Positions 47,301 through 59,356 are shown, numbered from the stretch's first letter. The stretch: DNA of 64,000 bases from Adiantum capillus-veneris (GCA_014529385.2 CM043947.1:117910087-117974086), one strand, 5' to 3'. Translations and numbers: made by a program. The notes: a model not told the origin generated them from the letters alone.

Positions 47301-48359
47301 AAGTCTATCCATGAGAATACAGGAATATGGACAATAGTTGACAGGTTTAGCAAGCAATCACATTTTATTCCTGTCAAAAAGACTATTAAGGTACATCAAA
47401 TGGCAACTCTATTCATATCTCAGATTTTCAAGCACCATGGATTACCCACATCCATCGTGTCAGATAGAGATCCTAGAATGACCAGTAATTTCTGGAAAGG
47501 TCTCTTTGAAAATCTAGGAACAAGATTGAATTTCTCTTCGGCCTATCACCCACAAACGGATGGCCAAAGTGAGATAGCCAATCTCACGATACTCGATCTA
47601 CTCAAGACTTATGTTACCGAAGTAGATCAACGCTCACAATGGGAAAAGTAATTACCTCTTCTAGAGTATGTCTACAATAATACTGTACATACTTCTACGG
47701 GAAAAGCACCTTTTGAGATCATTGAGGGAAGAACAAAAAGTCCCTTGCTACTCAAAGTACATGGGAAGATCTTCGCTGCCGATGAGTATAGCCGTGACCT
47801 ACAAGAATCTTTTCAAAAGATTAAGGAGGCTATATCCATCTCTCAACAAAGACAAAAGGCTACTGCTGATAAGCACAGAAGAGCCTTAATGTTCAAAGAA
47901 AATGATTGGGTCTTATTCAAGTTTCCTAAGGCTCGATTAAGGCAAACGACGGGCAAAAATCCTACGGGCCATCAAAAGTATTATGCTAAACTAGCAAAAA
48001 GATACTATGGTCCTTTCCAAATCTTGAAGCCCATCAATGAGACGGCTTATCAACTCAAGTTGCCCAACCATTGGCTCATACACAATGCCTTTCATGTAAG
48101 CCTACTTAAGCCCTACAAAGGAGAGCCACCAACTGAACCAATTATTGAAGGCCCTCCTGAAATTGAAGACCAAGAAGAGGTGCTACAACCCGAAGCTGTT
48201 CTTTGGCATGAAGACAAGGTACTACGACATGGTAAGATTATCCGAAGGTATCTTATTAAATTCAAAAATTATCCTTTTGAATATGCTAGATGGATGCAAG
48301 GAATACAGCTTAAGGATAGTATGAACCTTGTCAATGCTTACAATGCTACATTAGAGTAA
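44381..48359 (+). pseudogene. pol: Element Y gag C-terminal part and pol with chromodomain
   Basis: One frame throughout, with stops at 44430 (TAA), 44529 (TAG) and 47649 (TAA, where X has Tyr). Order: rest of the gag domain, a degraded zinc knuckle (FFKCGEQGHGYCSCP), protease, reverse transcriptase (FFDDIIIY at about 46080), RNase H (CDACGDCLGAVLLQEGHA), integrase (H...H...CVVC, SDRDPR, TDGQSEIAN) and a chromodomain-like end ([19 protein letters not shown]). The protease active-site motif reads DPDS where X has DPGS, so the catalytic Gly is lost. The long open frame from 44616 to 47648 suggests fairly recent activity. Confidence 0.9.
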
Positions 48360-48718
48360 GCAAATGTACAAATTTCTTTTAAATGACTCATGTATTTGTC
48401 TTATAAGACTAGTCCTCTTTTTAATTGTGCACAAATTTAACTAGCATGCATGCTTAGAATCATGTTTGTGATGACGACGTCTCTCAAACACCAACTAGAA
48501 TTTGTCACTCTACTATGGGAGAATGAAATGGACTAAAGAGCAGACATGCTTGCGGCAGCTATGTCTCCCAAGTACCAAATGGATTAGTCATCCATCTTGG
48601 AAATATGTCATAGGGTAAAAAGGGATCCTCTACCCGCTAAGTAAAATTGAATAATGACTAAGGCTTTATCTCTTCTACCTCATAGTCGAGGACGACTATG
48701 ATTTCAAGAGAGAGGTAA

Positions 48719-49859
48719 TGTCATAAAATCTAATACCTAATATTTAACCAACCCAAATGATTCTCTCATATTAAATTGATCACTTAATGTGGGAGAATAA
48801 ACGGGAACAAGTGTTAAGATATAGACATGTTCTTATAGATCTATCTCAAAACGGGGCCAATGGTAAAGGGGCCCAAATGAGAGATGGTCTATCAAAGAGC
48901 AAGGCTAACCAATGGAGCATAAGACCTTAGGGTTAGCTTCATTGAAGACCTCCAATAATGTGTGTAAAATTCCTTTGACCTTAGGTAAGCTAGGGCTAAG
49001 CTTGAGGCACGAGAACCCGACCCAGCTCGAGGTGCTTGTCGTGATTGTCATGCTTGATGACTAAGGTGCTTGATGTGCTTGATGATTGAGGTGCTTGAGA
49101 TGATTGAGGTGCTTAATTATTGAGGTGCTTGACATGCATGAGATGCTAGGGTTGCACTTGAGGTGAGAACCCGGTCCAAGCTTAAAGTGCTTATGAGCCA
49201 AGCTTGTGGTGGGAATGGGGCCTATGCATGAGGGGCTTGAGGTGTCAAAAAGTCAAAGATTCAATCCCTACAAGGAGGGGGTGAGCCCTACATGAGGGGG
49301 GATGAGAGAGAACACCCACACACTCACACAAGGCATGCATGGTACAAAGAAAGCAAAAGGGACACTTGTCAAGTTCCTCCTCATGTTGCCCTCATGGTGT
49401 GCCTGAAGCCTATTGGTTGGCCACCCAAGGGGTCCATTAATAATTTAGGAGATTTAATTAATTGATTTAGCATTTATCTAGCCCTCTCTCTCAAAGGGGA
49501 AAGGGGGACACTTGTCTCAAGGCTACCCTTGCTGCTTGTAATGCCTCCTGCTTGTGATCGGCTAGGCCTGGAGGGGTCCAATGAGCTTCAAGCATGAGCT
49601 ACAAGGGGGGGTCGACCCAAGAAAGCTAGGGGGTTGCTTAGGGGGTATACTCACCCACACTCACTCACAAACACTCTCATTGTGTGCTATGCAAAGTGCA
49701 AGAGCTCCCTCTCCTTCTCCAAGCAAGTAGAGGTTGAGAGCCTACACCAACACTCTTGGATATGGAGTGCAAATCCAACCAAGAGCCATGCTTCAATGCT
49801 TAAGCTTGCCATCTCCTTCTTCTTCATTACTATGCTATTATGTATGCTATCAAGAAGAG
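48719..49859 (+). repeat. 3' LTR of element Y, truncated
   Basis: Begins TGTCATAAAATC right after CAAGAGAGAGGTAA and follows the 5' LTR to the point equivalent to about 34741, where the Z LTR starts. The remaining 0.5 kb is absent from the window. Confidence 0.88.
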
Positions 49860-50794
49860 TGTTGAGCCAGCAGAGGATCACACCCACATTTTTGCTCACA
49901 CCCATCATTTTGTAACCATTGATTGTAATAAATGTCTTTCCGACATTAATTTGGATTTGAGCCATTCATTAAGTAACGGGACTCAATTGAGTTTCCAGCT
50001 TGTAATCCCGAAGTAATTTCACCTGTTGATGTAAATAATTAGAGATGTTCTCACCTCCAAGGCTGAGGTATATAAGCCAAAGTTTTGTAACCTAAGGGGG
50101 ATTCAATTATTAATCAAAGAGAGTTTTTGAGCGCCGTGACTGTGTCTGAGAGAGAGAGAGAGAGAGAGTCTTATCTTCTTGCTACGCGAGCTACGGGGCC
50201 GCCATTGGAGAAGCGACACCGCCATTGTGTTAGCAACGGCGAGAGCTACGCACAGATACCAAGAGTGCGCGCTATCGGCTTCTACGTGTGGTAAGTTCCT
50301 ACGAGCTTCGGTGTGAGTTTTCTTCCAACTCGTGTGTCGGAATAGAGCGTGCAGCATATCTATAGAACCACAACTAGTAGAGCTACACATTAGTACCATC
50401 GGGGTCAAGTTTCGGTCACCTGTATTTTTCGGCCTGTCTTCATACGCGTTTGCCGCACGGAGTGGTTATAGGTTGATTTTGCAGTTCAAGTCTTTAGGGT
50501 GTTGTTCTCACCTAGTGTATAGACTTCCCCTTGAGTTTGAGATCGATTCAATGATTCTAGATCCTGTTTCGTATAGCATTCGTTCGTAGTACGGATTTCA
50601 GTCACTTGCGTATTTTAGAACTTAGATTTGATTTCCTTAGTAGTGATTGTCATTAGAAGGTCGAGTAGGTGATTTGACACCCACCTAGTTGTTTCCATGC
50701 GCCTGCGGGTCAAGCTTCGTCCTCGTCTGACAAATTCTGTTGTTGGTTGAGTTCTCGCTATTTAGCTTCCGCTAGCGGCGTAACCGCCTTAACA
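49860..50794 (+). repeat. 5' LTR of element Z
   Basis: 935 bases. TATATAAG at 50069-50076 is the likely promoter. A short (GA)n follows at 50151-50168. Nearly identical to the 3' LTR outside the GA tract. Confidence 0.9.
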
Positions 50795-50796
50795 TT

Positions 50797-50814
50797 TGGC
50801 ACCGCTGCCGGGGA
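50797..50814 (+). promoter_or_regulatory. Primer-binding site of element Z (tRNA-Asp-like)
   Basis: TGGCACCGCTGCCGGGGA two bases after the LTR; two differences from the tRNA-Asp-complementary site used by Athila/Tat elements. Confidence 0.75.
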
Positions 50815-53800
50815 CGAGAGCCCTAAGTAGGTGACCTTAGACTAATCCTACGAGGTGAGTCGTATAAACTACTTTGTATACTTTAGTTAGAAAAGATCTA
50901 GGAGTGGTGGACTCCGAAGGTCTCGAGAGATACTAGGAAGTGGGGTATTCCTGGGTCTTCCGTGTTGACAGTATTTTTAGTTTAGTTTAGATTAGATTGT
51001 TTTTGATGGTGTTTAAGTGGTTGTTGACATAAAAAGCATTTGCTACTCCTTGTGTGGTAGTAAATCTCTTTATATTTTCAATTGCAAAAAATCCATTTTA
51101 TGATTAGAAGTAGCTTAGGTAGGGCCTGATTTGATCCTGATCTAGAGCTATCAATTGGTGTTCTATTTGCTTGATGTGTTTGATTGCATGTTAGATCACT
51201 GAAAAAATCGCTTTGGTAGTGAAATATGCAATAAACAAAGTTCAGAAAAATTTTCTGTGTAACTGATTGTTGCTGAGCACTTAAAAGAGCTATTGGAAGA
51301 GTTCTGTGCTGAAAAACTGGAAATCTGCAACTTTAGACATCATACGCGTATGATGTCTTAGGACCTAAACAGAGACTAAAATGGAAAATTTGACATTGCC
51401 TGAGTGTTTAGAAGGAGGGTTTTACCCTAAGATCAACTTAAAACAAGAGCATTAACACTCAAAGAAACCCAAAAAGACAAGTCGGAGTCCAAGAAACGCA
51501 AAGAATAGGAAATTTTGGATTCAGATCTTGTTTTTACATTCAAACCTGACAAAAACACTTGAAACTCAATTATAAACATTGGAGAAGGCTTAAAACCAAA
51601 AATAGTCAAAATCTGGGACAAAAGACATCATACGCGTATAATGTCTTTTGGCATATCCACTGCTTATTTTTGATATCTGACCTGACAAGATTGTTACAGG
51701 CACTGTAGGAAGCATAAATATCAAGTTTGAACCCAAATTGATGAAAAAGACATCATACGCGTATGATGTCTTTGACCTAATTTTGGACATATTTTGATAC
51801 TTTGCTAACACAGATCCATTGTAATAGCTGTTTAGAGGTTATATTTCAAGTTTCATCCCATTTGGATCACAATTGACCCAAAAAACAAGTCAAAAGCGGA
51901 AAATTGCCAAGAAAAGCCTAAATTAGCCATAACTTGCTCAAACAGAGTTCAAACTGAATTTTGTGAGTGAACAGAGCATAAAGGGGCCACTGAGAGTGAG
52001 CATAACCAAAATAGTCAAAATCTGTGAAAAAAGACATCATACGCGTATAATGTCTTTTTCAGCATAACTGCGACAAAATTCTCACTTGATGAAACAGAAG
52101 TTGTCCAACTGACAAGATTAAACAATTGACCAAGTATCAATCAGTTTGGATCAATTCTGACCACAAAAACTTGAGGAAAACAAATTGCCGAGACGGAAAA
52201 GTTAAAGTCCTTCAGGGGAATTGATGAATTTGAGATCGGGCAGGAATCTCCGGAATAATCAACCAAGAAACAAGAGCAGACGGGGAATGGGGAGGAACGC
52301 TAGGTAGGGGCACAACCGCCTAACCAAACCTTGCAAGAACTTAGAGGTGGGTTACCCTAGTATAGGAGATGAGTTTCTAGCACTCAAAGCTCGAGAAAGA
52401 ACGACTGGAAAAACCCTAGGTCAAAAGAGCCTGCAAGAGGCAAACAGAAAAAAGTTGTCGGAACGACACAAAACTTCTCAGGAAGCTTAACAACATCGAG
52501 GGCAATGCAACCTTGGAGTATCTCCGGGTTTGGATCACCAAAAGTAGGTCGGAACAACCGATTCGGCGGCGGACACACAAAGCGTCATTTTGGCATAACG
52601 GCTAAAATTGACGACCAAATTACATGAAACTTCACAAGCAGCTTCAAATATACATGGATGACTTATGTTTGCAAGCAAAACCCAAAAGAAAGCTGATTCA
52701 CTTACCGATGGTGAAAAAGACGCTTTCGGGCAACCAAATGGAGAAAGATGGAGAACGGGGAGCCAAAGTCAAGTTCAACCAAATAGGTGGCTTCACAACA
52801 TATCCAATGAGCTGGAAATGCAACTCTCGAGAAGAAAAGTTGAAGAAATTCAACTCCAAGGCAAAAAGACGACTTCGGAGAGTGAAATGCATATAAGGGG
52901 GCTTTTTAGCTAAACTGATGACTTTTTAAGTTGAAAACTAGTTAGCAGGGCTTAGGGCAGTAGCACAAAGCATTCTTTGCACAAAAAGACCAACATTTCA
53001 AGAAAAGATATCATACGCGTATGATGTCTCACAGCATGATTTTCACATCCATTTCAACATTTGAGTGCATAGCCTCATTCCACATGTTAATCACATCCTA
53101 TGAACCAAGTATCATGAGAATTGGAGTTAGAAAACCCAAGGAAAACCAAAAAGACGCAAAGTAGGCCATAAAATTGATTTTTGGTCCTAATTTTGTCAAA
53201 ATAACTCCAAACTCATTGAAACTTTGTAGGATTATTGATTAACACATCTACAAGCTATCTGGAACCAAAAAGCACCATTTTGACACAAAAGACATCATAC
53301 GCGTATGATGTCTATTTGCACTTACAGAGCCAAAAATGCTCATTTGTCATCATACATCCATTATATATATCTAATACATGCTACATATGAAGTTTGGAAC
53401 CATTTGGTCAAGTGGATCACCCCATTAGCCCAATTAAGAGAAAATCCTTCATACAAAGCCTATTTTTGTCCCAAATCCAACATATTCAAGTCCAAACCAA
53501 GATTTGAGTATAAACAGTCCTTCACTAGCACATGGAGAGTCCACAGAACCAATCCCATGAAAAATTGATGAAAAAGACATCATACGCGTATGATGTCTCC
53601 AGAGCCATTTTTAGTCCAAATTCTATCCAAACTTGCTAAATCCACTGAATAAGCCTATCTAAAGCCAAAACCAAGCTTATAGAGAAAATTGGTCCAAAAA
53701 TGCACTAAAAGACATCATACGCGTATGATGTCTCACTATGTGATTTTGGCACCTCAGGGCTTCAACCACCAAACAGAAGTGTTCTACATGCCATTTGAAA

Positions 53801-54182
53801 GTAATCCACCAAGTTTTACCCAATTTGGATCATAAAATCCAATTCCCTTTCAAAATTTTGCCAAGAGCCTGAACTGGACTAAACTGGCCAAAACTTGACC
53901 AAATGGGATCCAAACTCAAATCCAAGCATATGATACTCATGTATACACTATCAGTTACAAGCACAACCAATATGAAGTCATTCTGACACAAAAGACATCA
54001 TACGCGTATGATGTCTCAAGCATGTTTTTGAGCCCAGTTTGCATATTTTTTCACCTACATTGCATCCTTAGGCCCTGAATAGCTCATGTTTCAATTTTCA
54101 AGTCATTTGAATAGTTAAAAGCTTCATTTCGGCTTGCAGTACTAAAAAGACGCTAACTTCTGAAATTGGAGTTACAGGATCC
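50815..54182 (+). other. Leader of element Z, AT-rich, with nine palindromes
   Basis: No convincing gene. Between the palindromes, diverged phrases recur (AAGTTT-ATCCCATTTGGATCA, CCAAAAT-GTCAAAATCTG), which suggests an old tandem array. A stretch of different character at 52200-52920 interrupts the pattern. An ORF at 52624-52896 lies in it but is not recognised. Confidence 0.7.
51336..54015. repeat. Nine copies of a 22-base palindrome centred on ATACGCGTAT
   Basis: Copies start at 51336, 51624, 51749, 52033, 53007, 53291, 53576, 53711 and 53994. The inner 18 bases are CATCATACGCGTATGATG, extended by GA/TC outside. Six are perfect; 51624 and 52033 have one change in the right arm, and 53007 one in the left. 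Most are preceded by A-runs and several followed by T-runs, lengthening the arms. Spacings are 288, 125, 284, 974, 284, 285, 135 and 283 bases. The flanking sequence is much less conserved than the palindrome. Confidence 0.95.
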
Positions 54183-57100
54183 ATGGATTCCGCTAAGTCA
54201 TCGGCAACTAAGAGAAAAAGACCAACCATCAAGGATGCTCTTGCAGAAGCAGAACCTTTTGATATTCCAACAGAAACCCTCAAGCCAACCAAGACTTGGG
54301 TGGAGGAAGCAGTACTAGAAAAGGAGGGAATAAAGATCTACCAGGGGACTTTCAGAGATCCTCAAGGGCAATCGGTCGATGTACCTATGATCCCACGAGA
54401 ATTAGTGGATTATAGAAGATCAGAGAACATCAGCAGATACCTGGAAAGGGCTGACTTACACAGGTTCTTCACCTCGAGACCATCAGGTGTGGATACAAGA
54501 AGAGTGTACGAGTTGGCAACATCCATTCAGAAGGATGGGAAAGCCACATTGACAGCCATGGATGGAGAGAAAGTAGAAGTACAGATCACTCCACAACTCA
54601 TTGCAGATGCATTGAAGCTGAACAACAAAGGGAGCTCTGTCAAGGAAATAAGGGAGGCTATAGAGGTTTATGGGTCCAAGAAACAGAATGCAACTTATGG
54701 AGATATGGCAGACCAAAGAGCGGCAACCCTTTGCCGACTGTACAACCAATTTCTCCATATTTGCAGTAAAAGACCGCAAAAATATACGACACCGCCCCAT
54801 GCCATTGCAACTACCATCACATGGGCACTGAAGAGCAACATGCCAAAAGAGGTGAATTATGCTCAATACATCCACGAGCAAGTAATTGCCATGCACAACG
54901 AGAAGCCAAAGTATATAGGAGGAGCTGAAGTTTTGACAAGAATAGCTTATGAAGCTATTGGAGCCAGAGACCAAGGGCCACGGGTTCCCTCTCAGAATGA
55001 GTGGCTTAGAGAAGCCGATGAAGAGGAAGAACAGCCTGAAGTATCCAAGAGGGCGTCCACAAGAGCACGCAGGAAACTAGAAATAGTTTCAGAACCTGAA
55101 GAGAATGTGGATGAGCCACTCAAGAAGAAAGCGAAGAAGAAGGCTGATCCCAAGCAAACCAAAAGTCAAAAAGCCGCAAGAATGGAAAGGCTGGTGGAGC
55201 AGTTCAGAGCAGAAAGAGCTCTAAAGGGGGACTTTGAAGAAATGTGGGTGCCAGACTCCACTAAAGTCGGAACCAGCTCAGCCAGGCCACATGTTGATCA
55301 ATATGATCAATATATTAGAGCTTATGAGGAGTCGGAGGCCATACTGGAGCAGCAACCTGTCGAGCCTTATACTGAAGAGGAAGTACAGCTTTTAAAAGCT
55401 GAGCTGAAAAAGGACGACAAGGAGAAGAAGGAAGTAGATGAGTCTACTGAACTTCGAGAGAAAGACGGGCAAGCAAACAAAGGGAAAGCCAAGATGACTG
55501 AGGACAATCAGCCCTCCTTTACTCATGTACCAAGCCCGAAGAAGACGGAAATTATTGTGGAGGAGACCACAATAGAAATAGAAACAGAAGTTATGGAAAA
55601 GCCGGAGGCCGGGACCAAGGAAAAGGAGATAGATCCAGTTCAGCAAAAGAAAGATGATTATGAGGATCTGGTAGCGATCGGATACAGTGAAGAAGAGGCC
55701 CTGGAGGCAGTTTATGGATATCCCTACGAAAACAAGATGATCGGAAAGGGACGAAGGAAAAGACAAAGGGTACAATGGAGAGTAAAGAGAAAATGGACGA
55801 ACAGAACATACTAGAAGAGCCGAAGCCATTGGAGGTGGTGGCAGAAAGAGCTGTCAAGTTGACAGATGAAGATGAAAAAGACATGCACATGGTGCATGAA
55901 CTGCTCAACAAGATTAAAGAAAGATCCAGAGCAAAGGAAGTAGCAATTGAGACAGCAAAACAAAAGGAAGCAGAGTTGCAGAAGAAGTTAGAGAATGCTA
56001 TGACTGAATCTGAAAGTCATAAAGCATCACTCTACGACGCAGAAAACGAGAGAGATGGCTTGATACTCCAACTAGCCGAAGCTTCAATAGAGGTAACAAG
56101 TTCACAGGAAGCAAAGGAGCGAATAGAAGATGAGCTGGAGGCAGCCAAGGATGAGCTCATTGAGCTAAGGGAAAGAGTCGAACTTCAAGAAAGGACAATC
56201 ACGAGACTCAGGACCACCCCTAGAGCTAGCAAAGCAGGAACAGAACAAGAGGGAGCCCTCGTACCAGCTCTGGAAGATCAGGTCAGAAGTTTGCAAAGAG
56301 AGCTAAGGTTAGAGCTAAGGTTAGAGCAAGTGCAAAGATTGCACATGGCGGAGGGATCATTGGCTGCAGAGGAGAGGCTCACATCAGAAAACCAAACACT
56401 AAGGACAGAAAATGAGGCCCTCCGCAAATAGCTCCAAGACCTCCAAGAGCAACAAAGAAGAGAAACAGAGACACCACAAGAAGAAGCAGGGGGAGCATCC
56501 ATAGAGCTACCAGAAACTGGAGAGGCAACCACAATTGAAGATCCAGCCCCAGTTCAAGAAGTGGCCTCAACTTCAGGAATCTCTGAAGAAGAAGAACAAA
56601 GGCTCCAGGACCAAATAGAAAAGTCAACAGAGGAAAGTGCCAAGGCGGAAATGGAATGGGAAAGGAGACTCCTCATCTCCATTAGACTTCAAGGTTTAGA
56701 CACAAAAGTGCTCCATGAAGAGTGGACGCAACCCAGCCTGCCTTTCCCTCTGATGAAATTTGAAGTGATAAAGACGAAAAAGAGAATAGAGGAGGAGCAG
56801 TATGTCGCTCTTTACGAAGGCGACATCACAAAGGATGAACAATCAAAGAAGATTGTAGATTCTCAACCTAGATGGAGGAAAGGTTGGCTGAACAAATACC
56901 CAGCCTACCTCATCTACTTGGTAGAGGCTCCAAAGGAGATTCGGGAGGATGCAACCTTCTGCCCGGTGCCAAGAGTCAGAAACTGGAAAGTGCATGGCAG
57001 GATTGCAGAAAAGAAGCCAAATTGGCTTAATTATCCCAGGATGCCAGGACCAAAGGAAGGAGAGAGAATAGGTAAAGCCTACATGGTGAAAACCCTAACG

Positions 57101-57340
57101 GGCACCATCAAACTCTTTACTGGCTCTCTTGACCTTTCGTGTCAGATGCTAAAGAAAATCTGCAGGACTCTCTTAGCATGCATTGAAGTGTTCGCGCCAG
57201 ATAAAGCCACGACCTCGAGTCTACTATCGACGGCCGACACAGTGACGGATATGATGTATGATCTTTCATTGCAGCCATCACCAAAGGTGTTGCATCTCTT
57301 ATACCAAAGAATTATGTTTTTGCCTAGCTTCCACATGTAA
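54183..57340 (+). pseudogene. Element Z ORF: putative plant transposon protein domain plus long coiled coil
   Basis: Starts at ATG 54183 (MDSAKSSATKRKRP). The first frame runs 543 codons to TAA... at 55814; the coding-like sequence moves to the -1 frame near 55745 and continues to 57340 with one TAG at 56429. Residues about 100-270 (VYELATSIQKDG, VEVQITPQLIADALKL, then YNQFLHICSKRP and YAQYIHEQVIAM) resemble the 'putative plant transposon protein' domain found in Athila-like elements. After an acidic/basic linker comes a coiled coil (about 55850-56640), then a C-terminal block (LPFPLMKFEVI, WRKGWLNKYPAYL, APKEI) shared with the ORF at 7380-8909. No enzyme motif is visible. It may be a gag-like or nucleic-acid packaging protein (inference). 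Confidence 0.6.
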
Positions 57341-57506
57341 ACATTCGAAGAAGCTTTCTACACCGGCATTTTCACTCACGAAAGCAAAATATTCGGCCCA
57401 ACCTTGACCATCGGCAACCTACGCTACGAATCACATTTGCAGATGCTCAAGACGACAGGACTCTATTGACCAAGCCTAAAAGTCATGTCGGGGATGACAT
57501 GAACGC

Positions 57507-57518
57507 GGAGGGGGGGAG
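57507..57518 (+). promoter_or_regulatory. Polypurine tract of element Z
   Basis: GGAGGGGGGGAG directly before the TG of the 3' LTR. Confidence 0.85.
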
Positions 57519-57804
57519 TGTTGAGCCAGCAGAGGATCACACCCACATTTTTGCTCACACCCATCATTTTGTAACCATTGATTGTAATAAATGTCTTTTC
57601 GACATTAATTTGGATTTGAGCCATTCATTAAGTAACGGGACTCAATTGAGTTTCCAGCTTGTAATCCCGAAGTAATTTCACCTGTTGATGTAAATAATTA
57701 GAGATGTTCTCACCTCCAAGGCTGAGGTATATAAGCCAAAGTTTTGTAACCTAAGGGGGATTCAATTATTAATCAAAGAGAGTTTTTGAGCGCCGTGACT
57801 GTGT

Positions 57805-57887
<83 letters not shown>

Positions 57888-58511
57888 TTATCTTCTTGCT
57901 ACGCGAGCTACGGGGCCGCCATTGGAGAAGCGACACCGCCATTGTGTTAGCAACGGCGAGAGCTACGCACAGATACCAAGAGTGCTTGCTATCAGCTTCT
58001 ACGTGTGGTAAGTTCCTACGAGCTTCGGTGTGAGTTTTCTTCCAACTCGTGTGTCGGAATAGAGCGTGCAGCATATCTATAGAACCACAACGAGTAGAGC
58101 TACACATTAGTACCATCGGGGTCAAGTTTCGGTCACCTGTATTTTTCGGCCTGTCTTCATACGCGTTTGCCGCACGAAGTGGTTATAGGTTGATTTTGCA
58201 GTTCAAGTCTTTAGGGTGTTGTTCTCACCTAGTGTATAGACTTCCCCTTGAGTTTGAGATCGATTCAATGATTCTAGATCCTGTTTCGTATAGCATTCGT
58301 TCGTAGTACGGATTTCAGTCACTTGCGTATTTTAGAACTTAGATTTGATTTCCTTAGTAGTGATTGTCATTAGAAGGTCGAGTAGGTGATTTGACACCCA
58401 TCTAGTTGTTTCCATGCGCCTGCGGGTCAAGCTTCGTCCTCGTCTGACAAATTCTGTTGTTGGTTGAGTTCTCGCTATTTAGCTTCCGCTAGCGGCGTAA
58501 CCGCCTTAACA
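57519..58511 (+). repeat. 3' LTR of element Z
   Basis: 993 bases. The TATATAAG box is at 57728-57735. The (GA)n at about 57807-57885 is roughly 60 bases longer than in the 5' LTR, accounting for the length difference. Confidence 0.9.
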
Positions 58512-58640
58512 TTTGGCACCGCTGTCGGGGACGAGAGCCCTAAGTAGGTGACCTTAGACTAATCCTACGAGGTGAGTCGTATAAACTACGAGGTGAGTCT
58601 TAGACTAACCCTACGAGGTGAGTCGTATAAACAAGATTGT
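58512..58640 (+). mobile_element. Second primer site and leader start of a Z-type element
   Basis: The 3' LTR is followed not by host DNA but by TGGCACCGCTGTCGGGGA (58514-58531) and about 70 bases of the Z leader. Then a local duplication of CTACGAGGTGAGTC appears before the similarity stops near 58635. Confidence 0.85.
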
Positions 58641-58718
58641 GGGAATGTTTGAAGTAAAATGATCGAACCCCTTTCTCCACTGCTTTTCTAAGTAGCATTA
58701 ATTGTTATTCAAGAGACA

Positions 58719-58747
58719 AATAATACGCGAATGATAAGCGTATTATT
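58719..58747. repeat. Inverted repeat AATAATACGC ... GCGTATTATT
   Basis: Two 10-base arms separated by nine bases. It contains the ATACGC/GCGTAT half-sites seen in the Z leader palindromes. Confidence 0.7.
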
Positions 58748-59356
58748 CGTTGACCCAAAGTATAGGCCCAGTTTATATGGTGCCACATCAGCAAAATCGG
58801 GCTCCCGTATAACTTCTTAGCATTTTGATCGGAAAAAATTTTGAACGAAATTTTTTTTGGTTGGAAAAATTTCCGATCTAAGACATGTTCAATGTTATGA
58901 GCACGTATAGAGCTAGAAGAGAGCGAGAGGTGTCGCTCACAATATACAAGAACTTGGGACTTGATGATAAGCTTAATCTTGATTACAAGACTTAATACTT
59001 TATTAAGAGAGCTAGATACAAGACTTGGATTACATGACTTGAGTACAAGACAAGGCTTGATTGCAAGGACAAGACTTGAACATAAGACAAGAACTAGAAG
59101 AGGGTTTTCCTCATAGGAGCCTCACAACTGGTGTTGGCAAGACTGAGGGGCTTGTGGCCCAAGACCCCTATTTATACTAGTAAATTGGCTTCTTTCTGAA
59201 TTTAGATCTAGCAATAGCCCTATAATGACAACAACAGATGTTGCAACTCGGGGTTGGATGTGAAGGACATAAAGCATAAGAAAGCAAAACGACAACAAAG
59301 ACTGCACCGACATTGACAATGAGGTCATGTCAGGGACATAATTCGGAGGGGGGGAG
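58748..59356 (+). other. Remnant internal region of a Z relative
   Basis: No gene. ACAAGACTTG-type words repeat about six times at 58945-59100. The last bases, TCATGTCAGGGAC...CGGAGGGGGGGAG, parallel the 3' end of the Z internal region including its polypurine tract (59345-59356). Confidence 0.5.

Larger units (their letters stand above)
33601..49859 (+). mobile_element. Element Y: chromovirus (Ty3/gypsy with chromodomain), interrupted by X and truncated by Z
   Basis: A 5' LTR (33601-35234), a tRNA-Met primer site, gag (split at 36405/44381), pol with chromodomain to 48359, a polypurine stretch and the first 1.14 kb of a 3' LTR (48719-49859) are present in order on the plus strand. Element X lies within gag. 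The 3' LTR ends where the Z LTR begins, and its missing part is not found to the right of Z. Confidence 0.85.
49860..58511 (+). mobile_element. Element Z: LTR retrotransposon without recognisable polymerase, about 8.7 kb
   Basis: Two LTRs (49860-50794 and 57519-58511, TGTTGAGCC...CCTTAACA), a tRNA-Asp-like primer site, a 3.4-kb non-coding leader with nine palindromes, one long broken ORF, and a polypurine tract. No protease, reverse transcriptase, RNase H or integrase motif was seen between the LTRs. It would therefore be mobilised in trans, like large non-autonomous LTR elements. Inserted in the Y 3' LTR. No target duplication is found because the right LTR is followed by another leader start. 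Confidence 0.88.

Noticed and set aside
52624-52896. Small basic ORF in the Z leader
   Set aside because: Two overlapping frames of similar length are open, there is no recognised motif, and the region is leader sequence.
51336-54015. CRISPR-like array from regularly repeated short palindromes
   Set aside because: Repeats are 22 bases at 125-290-base spacing, the intervening sequence is diverged repeat rather than unique spacers, and the context is a plant LTR element.
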